63,036 nucleotides of DNA from Gluconobacter cerevisiae (GCF_015244675.1 NZ_JABCQO010000012.1:1-63036), one strand, 5' to 3'; numbered from the stretch's first letter, positions 44,668 to 58,757 are shown. The notes: generated from the sequence alone by a model not told the origin. A program made the numbers and translations.

Positions 44668-45599
44668 GCTGGTTTTCGCGTGAGAAGCCGAGGTTTTACC
44701 GGAGGAGGGGACTGATGAAGAATGAGTCCTTCGTCTGTGACCTCTATTTTTGCATCTGGATAAACGGCTAGCGCCAAAGCCAGCGGCTTCTGCCATTTCG
44801 CCTTGAAGTGATACAGTTCTTTATAGCTAGGGCCGAACTGCGCCTTCAGTGCCGCCCATGTTACAAGACGTTTTTGGGTTAGAACATGGAGCCGGTATGC
44901 CAACCATATATATATGTCCAGCGCAGCCGAATTATTAGCGATGGCCCTAACAGCCGCTTCTTGAACGGGGACAGGGTGCTTACGAAGCTGCTCAAAATAT
45001 CCTTCTGAAAGCTTTGCTACTTCGAGATAACTCTTGTCACTATGCGCTCCGCCTTCAGAAACGAAAAGTGCTCCATCAACAATGGCCTGATTTACGAGAG
45101 CGCTTGTTCCCGTTTCATTGTTATGGATGTGGAAGCTCAGGCGACATCTGCTAATGCGTTCGGCTTGGTCTCGGACTGAGCGTGCTGAAGAGCCACTAGG
45201 CTGAATACCTATCCGCTTAATCCACTGCCGAAGACTTTTACCTAATTCAATTTCTCGAGAGTTCGTCCTTATCGCTTCAGTTTGCAGGAAAAGTAGAATT
45301 AGCCGAGCATGCGCCCCAAAGGGTACGCCTACATGCTCTAATTCATCTGAATTTGGGATAGGCTTTATCCCAGGCTGAATGATTAGCTTTACGCGATCCG
45401 AGGACATTTGCCACGCTTCATGGGCGGGCAATCGTCTGTGAGGTAAAGCGCATTGAGCCCACCCTGAGTAAATGAAACCTAGGCCGTTCTCTTCATCAGC
45501 CATGTATGCTGATGCGGCTTCGACTACGTCTCGATCTAAACCTAAGGCTAGGACGCCTTGCTTACCTTGAGCTTCTAAAAGCTTATGGATAGTCGTCAC
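44664..45599 (-). CDS. repA: RepA replication initiator of the host plasmid
   Basis: A 311-residue protein matching the plasmid RepA C-type family: GWAQCALPHRRLPAHEAWQM, VKLIIQPGIKPIP, VGVPFGAHARLILLFLQTEA, ELGKSLRQWIKRIG and YIWLAYRLHVLTQKRLVTWA. It binds iterons and starts replication. The start is at 45599, next to the iteron array. It is convergent with the partition operon. Confidence 0.9.
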   Translation of the reverse strand: MTTIHKLLEAQGKQGVLALGLDRDVVEAASAYMADEENGLGFIYSGWAQCALPHRRLPAHEAWQMSSDRVKLIIQPGIKPIPNSDELEHVGVPFGAHARLILLFLQTEAIRTNSREIELGKSLRQWIKRIGIQPSGSSARSVRDQAERISRCRLSFHIHNNETGTSALVNQAIVDGALFVSEGGAHSDKSYLEVAKLSEGYFEQLRKHPVPVQEAAVRAIANNSAALDIYIWLAYRLHVLTQKRLVTWAALKAQFGPSYKELYHFKAKWQKPLALALAVYPDAKIEVTDEGLILHQSPPPVKPRLLTRKPA

Positions 45600-45660
45600 A
45601 CTGCTAGCCCTTGAGCATCCTCATAGAGTTTTTATTGCACACCATCGCATGAATGGAGGT

Positions 45661-46042
45661 GTGTGTTTTGGTGAGGAATAGAGGTTTGTGGTGTGTGTTT
45701 TGGTGAGAGGCATGGTTTTTGCAGATAACCGTAGCCGAAAGCCCGCTTCTAACGCTGCGCCTCCCCAAGCGTGATAGAAAAGTGTGTGTGCTTTGGTGAG
45801 CGTTTTCCCAAAACTGCGATATTTAGTGGCTCGTCGGGCTAAACGACCGCTTTTGTGTGATTTGGTGAGACGAACTATTTCTTATTAGTGATTCTATTAT
45901 TAGTTTCCTCACCAAAACACACGTAGCAACATCAAAAAGTCGCTGTTTCCCGTGCCCACCTTCTCACCAGAACACACGCTATCATCACCAAAACGCCTGA
46001 CTGGGTTGGGAGAAGGCTCTTTTCGTCCTCACCAAAACACAC
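45661..46042. repeat. oriV: Iteron origin of the host plasmid
   Basis: The 15-mer GTGTGTTTTGGTGAG occurs forward at 45661-45675 and 45693-45707, with variants at 45786-45800 and 45855-45869. It occurs inverted (CTCACCAAAACACAC) at 45908-45922, 45963-45977 (variant), about 45985-45996 (degenerate) and 46028-46042. The two opposed groups flank an AT-rich core (about 45870-45907). This is the expected initiator-binding and melting layout beside repA. Confidence 0.92.
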
Positions 46043-46056
46043 ACATAGGGTCAAAT

Positions 46057-47505
46057 TTAGAACCGACTTCGCCCTGGATGCTTGGTCATGGCATCCTCGA
46101 CCTCGATATATTTTTCCACCACGCCGAAGGTCTGGTGGCGGGAGAAACGCTTGAGCGAGACCAGATCCGTGCCGTCACGAGCTCCTGTGGTGATCGCGCC
46201 ACGTCGCAGGCTGTGCCCGCTGAAATCGCCTGTCAGTCCCGCATCGAGGCAGCGCTTCTGAATGATGCGGGCCACAGACCTGTCAGACAGCGCCTCTGAA
46301 CCCATGGCGGGCAGGGCAGGGGGCTGACCGGCCTCGGCGGCTGGCGGAAGCCACACGCGCCGGAAAACCGGTCCCTTGGCTTCTTTCAGTCTGGCCGCGC
46401 GTAGCCACGCCTCATACGCCCGAACCGGGCAGAGACCGGTAATCCCCCTCGGGATCGCCACCTCGACACCCTGACTGGTGCGATCGCCCTTTGAGCGGTC
46501 CAGCCGGATCCGCATCCCGTCATCATCGAGCGCCACATTCTCCAGGCACAGCGCCGCCACTTCGGACCGTCGGAGGGCGCCAGCAAAGCCGAGCAGAAGA
46601 ATGGCCTTGTCCCGAACGCCCACCAGATCATCCGTATCGATCTGCTCGATGACCTCGCTCAGCAGATCCCAGGTCAGTCCCTTGACCTGACGGGACGCGC
46701 TTCCCGTCGACGTCCTGCGAATACCGGCAACAGTTTCGGACACCAGGGCATGGGATGTCGGGACGGAAACCTGAGCGATATGGTGCAGATAGCGCAGTGC
46801 AGCACGGTGCAGATCCACCGTCGCGGGTCGCTTCTTCTGCAGCGCAAGATCAGCCAGATAGGCGGCGACGTCCTCGCTGCGGGCGGGCAGGGCAGGGAGC
46901 CCATGTCCTGCCGCCCATGCGCACCAGGAGCGCACGGCCGAGCGATAGGTCCGGCGTGTGTTCACTGCCTTCGCCGCCCGGGAATAGGTCTTCGAGGCGC
47001 GCTCCGCCGTCACCAGCGTCCCGTCATAATCGGGCAGGGCCTCGTCGGTCAGGGCATCGAACCACTGCAGGACCGCGCCAGACTGCTGACCCAGAGGAGA
47101 GGCCTGCGGCGCCAGCGTGGCCGCCTGCGATCCCGCCTTGCGCCGTCTGGCGGCCTTCGGCCTGAGCCAGGCGACGAACACCGGTTCGGGTTCGAGATCC
47201 AGAGCAATCGCCAGTTCGTGCCCGGAGGGCAGGGCGGTCAGATGGGCATTAGCGATGGCCAGTGCCTCCTCTGCCGTCTCAACATCGGTGGACAGGACCG
47301 TGTCTTCGGCAAATTCGTTGTCGCGGTATTCGATGCCGCGAATGACCAGAGAGAGATGAGGGGAGAAGCGACCGGTCGAGAGAAGGGCCACCGCTTCTGT
47401 CAGATCGCCGGCAGGAAGCTGCTGGCGGGTCTTCTGGTCCAGCCGGTCCAGGAGGGCCTCACGGGCAGCCTTTGCCGAGCCTGCGATGTGAAGATGGCTG
47501 AGCAT
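46057..47505 (-). CDS. Tyrosine recombinase
   Basis: A 482-residue site-specific recombinase. A core-binding N-domain (NTRRTYRSAVRSWCAWAAGH) precedes the catalytic domain: first arginine in LLGFAGALRRSEVAALCLEN, HSLRRGAITTG (HxxR), RHQTFGVVEKYIE (H and the nucleophile tyrosine). Such enzymes resolve plasmid multimers or integrate DNA. The start at 47505 has GGAGG upstream. It lies beside the origin, so dimer resolution is the likely role. Confidence 0.9.
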   Translation of the reverse strand: MLSHLHIAGSAKAAREALLDRLDQKTRQQLPAGDLTEAVALLSTGRFSPHLSLVIRGIEYRDNEFAEDTVLSTDVETAEEALAIANAHLTALPSGHELAIALDLEPEPVFVAWLRPKAARRRKAGSQAATLAPQASPLGQQSGAVLQWFDALTDEALPDYDGTLVTAERASKTYSRAAKAVNTRRTYRSAVRSWCAWAAGHGLPALPARSEDVAAYLADLALQKKRPATVDLHRAALRYLHHIAQVSVPTSHALVSETVAGIRRTSTGSASRQVKGLTWDLLSEVIEQIDTDDLVGVRDKAILLLGFAGALRRSEVAALCLENVALDDDGMRIRLDRSKGDRTSQGVEVAIPRGITGLCPVRAYEAWLRAARLKEAKGPVFRRVWLPPAAEAGQPPALPAMGSEALSDRSVARIIQKRCLDAGLTGDFSGHSLRRGAITTGARDGTDLVSLKRFSRHQTFGVVEKYIEVEDAMTKHPGRSRF

Positions 47506-47617
47506 GAACGCCTCCGCGAAACCAGAACCTGACTTCTGATAGCACGAAGCCGGGGTAGGGCAGAGAGGAGAACAAACACTGTCCAACGCAGGCCGGAAAT
47601 GTGTTAACGAAGACTGA

Positions 47618-48064
47618 ATGCCGATCCGACCGGAACTGAAGCCGCTTTACCCCTCTAACTGGCCTGAACTGAGCCGACAGGTGCGGTTCGAGCGGGCAGG
47701 GGGTGTCTGTCAGCGCTGCGGCCGGCCGCATGGACATCACCTTCAGGTGCTGCCGGGTGGCCGGTGGAAGCATCCGGAGACGGGGCACTGGTTCAATGGC
47801 CGGGGCAGGCGCATCTCGCCTCCGGACCTGATCGAGCACCTGCAAATACGACAGACGAAGGTGGTTTTGGCAGCGGCCCATTTGAATCATGATCCCACCA
47901 GCAACCGGCGGCGCAATCTGCGCGCGCTGTGTCAGCGCTGCCATCTGCTGCACGACCGGATGTATCATCTGGCTCAACGACGCCTGACCTTGCGACGGCG
48001 CCTGGCGCTCGGGGATCTGTTCGAAGGTCTGTATCGGGCCGGGGTCCCGCCTCTGCGCCTGTAA
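47618..48064 (+). CDS. HNH endonuclease-like protein
   Basis: A 148-residue protein: CQRCGRPHGHHL (first CxxC), AAAHLNHDPTSNRRRNLRAL and LCQRCHLLHDRMYH (second CxxC and the HNH core). HNH nucleases nick or cut DNA. The basic C-terminus (QRRLTLRRRLALGDLFEGLY) binds DNA. It starts at ATG 47618, divergent from the recombinase. Confidence 0.85.
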   Translation: MPIRPELKPLYPSNWPELSRQVRFERAGGVCQRCGRPHGHHLQVLPGGRWKHPETGHWFNGRGRRISPPDLIEHLQIRQTKVVLAAAHLNHDPTSNRRRNLRALCQRCHLLHDRMYHLAQRRLTLRRRLALGDLFEGLYRAGVPPLRL

Positions 48065-48138
48065 CGGGTCAGATCAGGTACCCGACTGGGCCGCGACGTT
48101 GATCTCCAGCCGGAGTGGGGAAGGGAGTGATCTGTTTC

Positions 48139-48822
48139 CTATCGCTCACCGATCAGATGTTCAATGTGCGTAACGTGCCCGGCCCTGACGCCAACGCGCG
48201 TCTGCGCCTGCCGCACGAATTTCCGGTTCAGCTCGCGGGCCAGCGTTTCGCCGTCCCTGATCGGCACAGCACTGTAGGTTCTGATTGCCCAGGAGATATC
48301 GCACTGCCAGTCGGTATGGCGGCTGCGCGTATGCCACTGCTTCATGGCCTGTTCTCCGCATCGCGCCGCTTCGGTGTGGTTCCAGCCATTCACCTCTGCC
48401 ATCCAGGCCAAAGCGGCATCCTGCCGGCCCTCGGTCATGGTCTTTCCCCAGTGACGCACGCCATGGCAGTCCGGACAGAGAGAAATCACCCCTTTGAGGG
48501 TCTGGATCCGCCGCTCGTCGTCATACGCCCATCCTTCGTCAGCTTCGACCGGCCATTGGGGGCCCCGTCCTCCGCACACCCGGCAACGGGATCCGGATCG
48601 CGCATAGGCATCCTTCCGGATCCGGTTCCAGTCTTCGGGCGCCAGGAAGGCGCGAAGATTAAAGCCCCACAGAGCCTGCGGCACCATCCACGGGCGGATG
48701 TAGGGGGCCTTGCGGTCCGGCCGATACCGGTAGAGCGTCGAGCTTGTCCCGGTGCGCCATCCAGCACTTCTGCTCCCCGTTGAACGTGGCACCGCCCCGG
48801 GCTGCTTCCTTACGGCGCTCAA
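48139..48822 (-). CDS. HNH-like zinc protein
   Basis: A protein of up to 227 residues with CRVCGGRGPQWPVEADEGWA, then LKGVISLCPDCHGVRHWGKT: two CxxC pairs and an HNH-like second half. The C-terminal part has many W and R (HTRSRHTDWQCDISWAIRTY). The start is uncertain: the first ATG (48822) gives a basic extension, and ATG 48687 (MVPQALWGFN) is the main alternative. It could be a nuclease of the same plasmid module as 47618. Confidence 0.6.
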   Translation of the reverse strand: MSAVRKQPGAVPRSTGSRSAGWRTGTSSTLYRYRPDRKAPYIRPWMVPQALWGFNLRAFLAPEDWNRIRKDAYARSGSRCRVCGGRGPQWPVEADEGWAYDDERRIQTLKGVISLCPDCHGVRHWGKTMTEGRQDAALAWMAEVNGWNHTEAARCGEQAMKQWHTRSRHTDWQCDISWAIRTYSAVPIRDGETLARELNRKFVRQAQTRVGVRAGHVTHIEHLIGER

Positions 48823-48931
48823 ACGGGACGCAAAGAGGAATGAGTGTCGTCAAGGCAATCACCACAAAAGGGACGGCCGAGCATGGCCGCCGTGGAAAGA
48901 GGGAATGTCGGGGCGCTCGGGATATATCCCG

Positions 48932-49120
48932 TCATTGCTGCTGGGACGACCCCGGATCACCCTCCCGCGTCGGGGCCACGCTCGCGTTTCTCTCAGTCGC
49001 GTCAGCAGAACTATCCCTCGGCCGCGGGCTTTCCGAAGAGGCTGTGCGGCTGCGCGCCTCCGCCACGAGGCGTTTCACGCGCTCGACTGCCATTGCACCA
49101 CCATGCTCCATCGTGTTCAT
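48932..49120 (-). CDS. Small hypothetical protein
   Basis: A 62-residue polar protein (MNTMEHGGAMAVERVKRLVA) starting at 49120 after GGAGAAAGCCG. The good ribosome site is the only positive evidence. The rest of 48823-49281 shows no other gene. Confidence 0.35.
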   Translation of the reverse strand: MNTMEHGGAMAVERVKRLVAEARSRTASSESPRPRDSSADATERNASVAPTREGDPGSSQQQ

Positions 49121-49281
49121 CGGCTTTCTCCGTTCAGAATGTCAGCTCCAGATCGGGCACCTGCCCTGTGAAGGACACTGGCTGGCCCGTTTGTGAGTGC
49201 AGACCGGAAGAGCCCGATTTCCATGGCGCTGCCTGCTTCATTGTAGTAATGTCGCTACATAAGAAACAGGAGGCTCCCGAG

Positions 49282-49536
49282 ATGACTGTCACCACATTTT
49301 CCAGTCGTGAGTTCAACCAGGACACGTCCCGGGCGAAAAAAGCTGCCGTTGAGGGGCCTGTCTTCATCACCGACCGCGGCAGGCCGGCGCATGTTCTGCT
49401 GAGCATCGACGACTATCGCCGGCTGACCCACAGACCGCGAAAGATCGCGGATGCACTCGCCCTGCCTGGTGCCGAAGATATCGACTTCGATCCGACGCCC
49501 ATGACCCTCGGCCTGCGTCCCGCGGACTTTGGCTGA
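49282..49536 (+). CDS. Phd/YefM-family antitoxin of the VapC-type toxin
   Basis: An 84-residue protein: SSREFNQDTSRAKKAAVEGP, VFITDRGRPAHVLLSIDDYR and a C-terminal toxin-binding segment (GAEDIDFDPTPMTLGLRPAD). The start at 49282 follows CAGGAGG. It shares one base with the toxin start (TGATG). Confidence 0.88.
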   Translation: MTVTTFSSREFNQDTSRAKKAAVEGPVFITDRGRPAHVLLSIDDYRRLTHRPRKIADALALPGAEDIDFDPTPMTLGLRPADFG

Positions 49537-49964
49537 TGTTCCTGCTGGACACGAACGTTGTTTCCGAACTGCGAAAGGTGCGGGCGGGCAGGGCCGACCC
49601 TAATGTCGCCAGATGGGCAGAGCAGGTGGAGGCCGAGACCCTTTTCCTGTCTGCCGTCACCGTCATGGAGCTGGATGTCGGTGTCATGCGGATCGAGCGC
49701 AGGGATCCCGCCCAGGGAAGCGTTCTGCGGAACTGGCTGGAGAACTACGTGCTACCCGAGTTTTCGAAGCGGGTACTTCCCATCGATCTGGCGGTCGCCC
49801 GCCGCTGCGCTCACCTGCATGTTCCGGATCCGGGCCCGGAGCGCGACACCCTCATCGCCGCGACCGGCCTGGTACATGGCATGACGGTTGTGACACGGAA
49901 TACGAATGATTTCCGGTATTCGGGGGTGCCACTCCTCAATCCATGGAAAGCACCGCATGACTGA
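49536..49964 (+). CDS. VapC-type PIN-domain toxin
   Basis: A 142-residue PIN ribonuclease: FLLDTNVVSELRKVRAG (first acidic residue), AVTVMELDVGVMRIERRD (second), and RDTLIAATGLVHGMTVVTRN then DF (third and fourth). It resembles FitB-like VapC proteins that cut RNA. It follows its Phd-type antitoxin. Confidence 0.92.
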   Translation: MFLLDTNVVSELRKVRAGRADPNVARWAEQVEAETLFLSAVTVMELDVGVMRIERRDPAQGSVLRNWLENYVLPEFSKRVLPIDLAVARRCAHLHVPDPGPERDTLIAATGLVHGMTVVTRNTNDFRYSGVPLLNPWKAPHD

Positions 49965-50202
49965 TCACCGGCAAGACTGCAGCATGGCCGATTGTGAAGC
50001 CCTGTTCGTCGAGGAACTGAGGCAGTTCGTGGATGCCTGCGCGTATATCAACGCCGCCCTCCCGAACGAAGCGGAAGACGCCCCCTGGACAGTAACGATG
50101 CATCGTCTTGCAGCGAGCGCTGCTGAGGCAGCGGAGAACCTTGAAAATCCCTCCGCAAGTAAGATTGCCCTATGGGCAGATGAGGCAATGAAAGTCCGCT
50201 AA
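49957..50202 (+). CDS. Small hypothetical protein coupled to the VapC toxin
   Basis: An 81-residue acidic, helical protein (CEALFVEELRQFVDACAYIN, then MHRLAASAAEAAENLENPSA). Its ATG overlaps the toxin stop by 8 nt, so it is the third gene of the module. Function unknown. Confidence 0.55.
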   Translation: MTDHRQDCSMADCEALFVEELRQFVDACAYINAALPNEAEDAPWTVTMHRLAASAAEAAENLENPSASKIALWADEAMKVR

Positions 50203-50320
50203 TGGGGGTAAGCGGAATGTCTGGTCTGAGCAGAAAAGTTGAGGAAGCCGACAGTCGTGATCTCCGTTTCCTCACACAGGATAGCTTGACTTACGACAAT
50301 ACATCCACAATACCGGATAT

Positions 50321-50674
50321 ATGGATACAGAATCTACCCTCGCAGCCCTGAGCGCCCTGTCGCAATCCACAAGACTGGAGATCTTTCGCCTGCTGGTGCG
50401 CTACGAGCCGGACGGATTACCCGCCGGAGATGTCGCGCGGCATCTCAATGTCCCACAGAACACGATCTCGGCCCACCTCGCCACCCTGACCCGTGCCGGC
50501 CTGCTGACCTCGCAACGCGATAGTCGGCTGATCGTCTATCGCGCCTGTCTTCCGCGCCTGCGTGACCTGCTGCTTTTCCTTGTCAGGGACTGCTGCGCGG
50601 GCAGTCCCGAACTCTGCGCGCCTCTAGTCGCGACCCTGTCCTCCTGCTGTCCCTCCCCGGAAGCCCGCTCATGA
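50321..50674 (+). CDS. arsR: ArsR-family arsenic-responsive repressor
   Basis: A 117-residue winged-helix repressor: AALSALSQSTRLEIFRLLVR, GDVARHLNVPQNTISAHLAT (recognition helix) and the wing LTSQRDSRLIVYRA. Cysteines in the C-terminal part (VRDCCAGSPELCAP and LSSCC) probably bind arsenite, which releases the operator. The start at 50321 lies within a region of ATCC/GGAT half-sites (50290-50320), a likely operator. It overlaps arsC by 4 nt. Confidence 0.9.
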   Translation: MDTESTLAALSALSQSTRLEIFRLLVRYEPDGLPAGDVARHLNVPQNTISAHLATLTRAGLLTSQRDSRLIVYRACLPRLRDLLLFLVRDCCAGSPELCAPLVATLSSCCPSPEARS

Positions 50675-51093
50675 CCATCACGATCTATCACAACCCGGCC
50701 TGCGGCACGTCGCGCAACGTTCTGGCACTGATCCGCAACAGCGGCGAAGAACCCCGGATCATCGAATATCTGAAAAAGCCTCCCAGCCGTGCGGAACTGG
50801 TCGATCTGATCGCCCGTATGGGCGTTCCGGTGCGCTCGGTCCTGCGGGAAAAGGGCACGCCCTTTCACGAACTTGGCCTCGATAATCCGACCCTGACGAA
50901 CGATGCGCTGCTCGACGCCATGATCGCACATCCGATCCTGATGAACCGGCCGATCGTCGTCACCCCCCTCGGTGTTGCGCTCTGCCGTCCGTCCGAGACG
51001 GTTCTGGACATCCTGCCCAACCCCCAGCGTGACGCGTTCGCCAAGGAAGACGGCGCGAAGATCGTCGATGAAGCCGGAAAACGGATCGTCTGA
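50671..51093 (+). CDS. arsC: Glutaredoxin-linked arsenate reductase
   Basis: A 140-residue ArsC: the active-site cysteine in [15 protein letters not shown], then [11 protein letters not shown] and [16 protein letters not shown] with the conserved arginines. It reduces arsenate to arsenite in the cytoplasm. It overlaps arsR and arsB, so it is part of one operon. Confidence 0.95.
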   Translation: MTITIYHNPACGTSRNVLALIRNSGEEPRIIEYLKKPPSRAELVDLIARMGVPVRSVLREKGTPFHELGLDNPTLTNDALLDAMIAHPILMNRPIVVTPLGVALCRPSETVLDILPNPQRDAFAKEDGAKIVDEAGKRIV

Positions 51094-52388
51094 TGCTGGC
51101 TCTTGCCATTTTCATTGCTACACTGGTTTTTGTCATCTGGCAGCCTCGGGGGCTGGGCATCGGCTGGAGCGCAATGGCAGGTGCCGCCGTGGCCCTGGCG
51201 TCTGGAGTGATCCACTGGCACGACATTCCTGTCGTCTGGCACATCGTCTGGGACGCGACCTTCACCTTTATCGCGCTGATCGTCATCTCGCTATTGCTGG
51301 ATGAGGCCGGGTTCTTCCATTGGGCCGCCCTGCACGTCGTGCGCTGGGGCAAAGGACGAGGCCGGACGCTATTCCCGCTGATCGTGGTGCTGGGAGCGGC
51401 CATTGCAGCGGTTTTCGCCAATGACGGCGCGGCCCTGTTGCTCACGCCCATTGTCATTGCCATTTTCACTCAACTCCGCCTGAGCCATACGGCAGCCCTG
51501 GCCTTCATCATTGCGACCGGCTTCGTCGCAGACACCACAAGCCTGCCGCTGGTGATTTCCAATCTGGTGAACATCGTCAGCGCCAATTTCTTCCGCATTG
51601 CGTTCGATCGCTATGCCGCCATCATGGTCCCCGTCGATCTGGTAGCACTTGGTGCAACGCTTGCCGTCCTGTGGCTATGGTATTGGCGGCAGGTGCCTGC
51701 GACCTATCCCGTCGCCGAACTGCCAGCACCCACCACGGCCATTCGTGACCACCATGTATTCCGGGCGGCCTTTCCGCTGTTGGCCCTGGTTCTGGCGGCC
51801 TATTTCCTGACCGCACAGTTTCATATCCCGGTCTGTGTCGTAGCCTGCCTGGCCGCCGGAATCCTCTTGCTCGTCGCCGGATATGGCCGGGTCATCCCTG
51901 TTCTCAAGGTGCTGCGGGGTGCCCCATGGCAGATCGTGATCTTCTCGCTGGGTATGTATCTGGTGGTGTATGGCCTGCGCAATGCCGGGCTGACCGACTA
52001 CCTTGCAACCGCACTGGTCTGGCTTGGTCATCAGGGGACGTTCGCTGCCACGATAGGCGCCGGCTTTCTGGCGGCTGTTCTGTCGTCTATCATGAACAAT
52101 ATGCCGAGTGTGCTGGTCGGGGCGCTGGCGATCCAGCAGGCTCACGACATCACGCCGCTGACACGCGACCTGATGATCTATGCCAACGTCATCGGCTGCG
52201 ATCTCGGGCCGAAATTTACACCGATCGGCAGTCTCGCCACGTTGCTGTGGCTGCATGTGCTGGCATCCAAAAATCATCGGGTCACATGGAGGCAGTATAT
52301 GAAGGTCGGACTGGTGATCACCCCGCCCGTCCTGCTGGCAACACTCGCGGCGCTGGCCCTATGGCTGCCCCGGATCAGTCACCCGTAA
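51093..52388 (+). CDS. arsB: Arsenite efflux permease
   Basis: A 431-residue inner-membrane protein with about 12 hydrophobic segments ([77 protein letters not shown]). [14 protein letters not shown] and [15 protein letters not shown] are typical of ArsB. It exports arsenite. Same operon as arsR and arsC. Confidence 0.95.
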   Translation: MLALAIFIATLVFVIWQPRGLGIGWSAMAGAAVALASGVIHWHDIPVVWHIVWDATFTFIALIVISLLLDEAGFFHWAALHVVRWGKGRGRTLFPLIVVLGAAIAAVFANDGAALLLTPIVIAIFTQLRLSHTAALAFIIATGFVADTTSLPLVISNLVNIVSANFFRIAFDRYAAIMVPVDLVALGATLAVLWLWYWRQVPATYPVAELPAPTTAIRDHHVFRAAFPLLALVLAAYFLTAQFHIPVCVVACLAAGILLLVAGYGRVIPVLKVLRGAPWQIVIFSLGMYLVVYGLRNAGLTDYLATALVWLGHQGTFAATIGAGFLAAVLSSIMNNMPSVLVGALAIQQAHDITPLTRDLMIYANVIGCDLGPKFTPIGSLATLLWLHVLASKNHRVTWRQYMKVGLVITPPVLLATLAALALWLPRISHP

Positions 52389-52409
52389 TACACGACAGGA
52401 CCGATATAT

Positions 52410-53108
52410 ATGACCGAACCTGAGCTGCCAGCCTTGCATCCGGAGTATCTTGAACCGGTCGATCTCGCGCGGCTGGAACCGCAACCGCGTGTGGACCATC
52501 CGCCGCGTATCCTTCTGCTCTATGGCTCTTTGCGTCCCCGCTCGTTCAGCCGCCTGCTGGTGCTGGAGGCAGAGCGCATTCTGAAAGTCCTCGGCGCCGA
52601 GACACGGGTGTTCGACCCGACCGACCTGCCGGTAGCGGATTCCGTGCCCGCGACCCATCCGAAAGTGCAGGAACTGCGGAAACTCTCGATCTGGTCGGAA
52701 GGTCAGGTCTGGTGCAGCCCCGAACGGCACGGCAACATCACTGCCGTGTTCAAGAACCAGATCGACTGGCTGCCGTTGTCCGAAGGCTCAATCCGCCCGA
52801 CGCAGGGCCGTACGCTGGCGGTCATGCAGGTTTCGGGTGGATCGCAGAGCTTCAATTCCGTCAATGGCCTGCGGGTGCTGGGCCGGTGGATGCGGATGTT
52901 CACCATCCCCAACCAGTCCAGCGTGCCAATGGCCTATACGCAGTTCGGTGACGATGACCGCATGAAGCCGTCCCCCCTTTATGACCGGATGGTAGATGTC
53001 ATGGAGGAACTGATGAAATTCACATGGCTGCTGCGCGACCGGGCCGACTATCTAGTGGACCGCTATAGTGAACGTAACTCGGAACACCGCTTGCCTGAAA
53101 AGCTATGA
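52410..53108 (+). CDS. arsH: ArsH NADPH-dependent FMN reductase
   Basis: A 232-residue flavodoxin-like protein: [20 protein letters not shown] (FMN phosphate loop), [30 protein letters not shown] and [20 protein letters not shown]. ArsH oxidises trivalent organoarsenicals and handles oxidative stress. Last gene of the ars operon, 21 nt after arsB. Confidence 0.93.
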   Translation: MTEPELPALHPEYLEPVDLARLEPQPRVDHPPRILLLYGSLRPRSFSRLLVLEAERILKVLGAETRVFDPTDLPVADSVPATHPKVQELRKLSIWSEGQVWCSPERHGNITAVFKNQIDWLPLSEGSIRPTQGRTLAVMQVSGGSQSFNSVNGLRVLGRWMRMFTIPNQSSVPMAYTQFGDDDRMKPSPLYDRMVDVMEELMKFTWLLRDRADYLVDRYSERNSEHRLPEKL

Positions 53109-53194
53109 GCCGGGCTGGCGCGCATTTCTGGCATACGACGTCGGCTTATCAAAACCCTAAGCGACCCACCTTACGACCGAGATGAGGGCGACCG

Positions 53195-53232
53195 CCGCTT
53201 GTCCGCACGGCTCCTGTTGAGCGGACAAGCGG
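53195..53232. terminator. Hairpin between convergent arsH and nhaA
   Basis: CCGCTTGTCCGC (53195-53206) pairs perfectly with GCGGACAAGCGG (53221-53232) around a 14-nt loop. It lies between the arsH stop and the convergent nhaA stop and could stop transcription from both sides, though no long T-run follows. The rest of 53109-53291 shows nothing else. Confidence 0.45.
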
Positions 53233-53291
53233 TTTAGGGGGGACAGCAGAATGTTGGCTCCGAGTGGTATCTCTCTCGTACCGGACATCCT

Positions 53292-54497
53292 CTATTGAGA
53301 AGGTAGCCGGTCGTGTTGGGGTAAGAAGCGTAACCAGAGCCACCCCATCAGGGCAGACAAAACAGAGCCGGCAAAGATGCCCATCTTGGCTGGGGTCACA
53401 AGATCTGATCCGGAAAATGCCAGATTTGCGATAAATAGACTGATCGTGAATCCAATGCCACACAGCAGCGAAAGACCAAACAACATCCCCGTTGGCGTTT
53501 CAGCCGGAAGCGTGGCGATCTTCAGATGGGTCGAGAGTATTGTTACACCAAAGACGCCGACCGGTTTGCCAACGATCAGTCCTAACATAATCCCGAGCGG
53601 AGCAGCCTCCAGCATCATGTCCGGATGAACGCCAGCTAGTGAAACACCCACGTTCATGAAACCGAACAGCGGTAGAACGACCCAGGTAACGAACGGGGTC
53701 AATGCAGAAGATGTCCGATCGAGTGGCGTAGCCTGTCTGGCATCCATTCCTGAGGTGACTGCCGGAAGGCATAGGCCGGTGATGACCCCAGCAAGCGTCG
53801 GGTGCAGACCGGAATCCAGAAGCGCCACCCACAACAGAACGCAACCGGTGCCGTAGCTCCAGAGGGTTCTGATCCCAACCCTGTTCGCGCCGACCAACGC
53901 TGCAGTCACGATCACGACCGCGATCAGCGCCGGCCAATACAGAGCGCTCCCATAAAACAGGGCGATCACCACAATCCCCAGCATATCATCGAAAATGGCA
54001 AGCGCCATCAGCCAGGCCCTGGCTCCCGGCGAGACATGCCTTCCAAGAGCAAGGATGATTGGCAACGTGAACGCAGCATCCGTTGCAACAGGAACGGCCC
54101 AGCCGCGTGTCGCTTCTGGATGCCCGCATGTCACCAGCAGATACGTCAGGGCAGGCACGATCATTCCACCCAATGCTCCGATAAGCGGAAGGGCGATGCG
54201 GCGTAGTGATGAGAGGTGCCCAGATACAATTTCCTTTTTGATTTCGAGAATGACCACCAGAAAAAACAGGGTCATGAGCCCGTCAGAGACCCAGGCGTCA
54301 ATGTTTTCTGGCCCCCGCTTTCCCAAGATGGGCAATTTCATGGGCGCTGTTATCAGGGTGCCGTAACCCGACGCCCATGACGAATTCGCCAGGACAAGAC
54401 CCAACAGGGATGCAAGCATGAGGACAGACGCCCCACCTGCGGGAGCGGCCAGAAAACGTCGGATATGCACTGTGGGCGCAACAGAAAATTTGCTCAT
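53292..54497 (-). CDS. nhaA: NhaA-family Na+/H+ antiporter
   Basis: A 401-residue inner-membrane protein with 11-12 hydrophobic helices. Conserved transport residues appear in VATDAAFTLPIILALG (Asp) and ALAIFDDMLGIVVIALFY (DD pair), the Na+/H+ site of the family. It exports sodium in exchange for protons and helps pH and salt tolerance. The start at 54497 (MSKFSVAPTVHIRRFL) is used; an in-frame ATG at 54527 is the alternative. Confidence 0.93.
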   Translation of the reverse strand: MSKFSVAPTVHIRRFLAAPAGGASVLMLASLLGLVLANSSWASGYGTLITAPMKLPILGKRGPENIDAWVSDGLMTLFFLVVILEIKKEIVSGHLSSLRRIALPLIGALGGMIVPALTYLLVTCGHPEATRGWAVPVATDAAFTLPIILALGRHVSPGARAWLMALAIFDDMLGIVVIALFYGSALYWPALIAVVIVTAALVGANRVGIRTLWSYGTGCVLLWVALLDSGLHPTLAGVITGLCLPAVTSGMDARQATPLDRTSSALTPFVTWVVLPLFGFMNVGVSLAGVHPDMMLEAAPLGIMLGLIVGKPVGVFGVTILSTHLKIATLPAETPTGMLFGLSLLCGIGFTISLFIANLAFSGSDLVTPAKMGIFAGSVLSALMGWLWLRFLPQHDRLPSQ

Positions 54498-54515
54498 TTC
54501 TCTTTGTTGAATGAG

Positions 54516-54537
54516 ACAGGCTTCCACACAAGCCTGT
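54516..54537. promoter_or_regulatory. Inverted repeat in the nhaA leader
   Basis: ACAGGCTT-CCACAC-AAGCCTGT is a perfect 8-bp inverted repeat about 20 nt upstream of the nhaA start. It may be an operator or an mRNA structure affecting translation. Confidence 0.4.

Positions 54538-58757
<4,220 letters not shown>

Noticed and set aside
45661-46042. CRISPR-like short repeats
   Set aside because: Units are 15-mers in both orientations at irregular spacing beside repA, which is an iteron origin.
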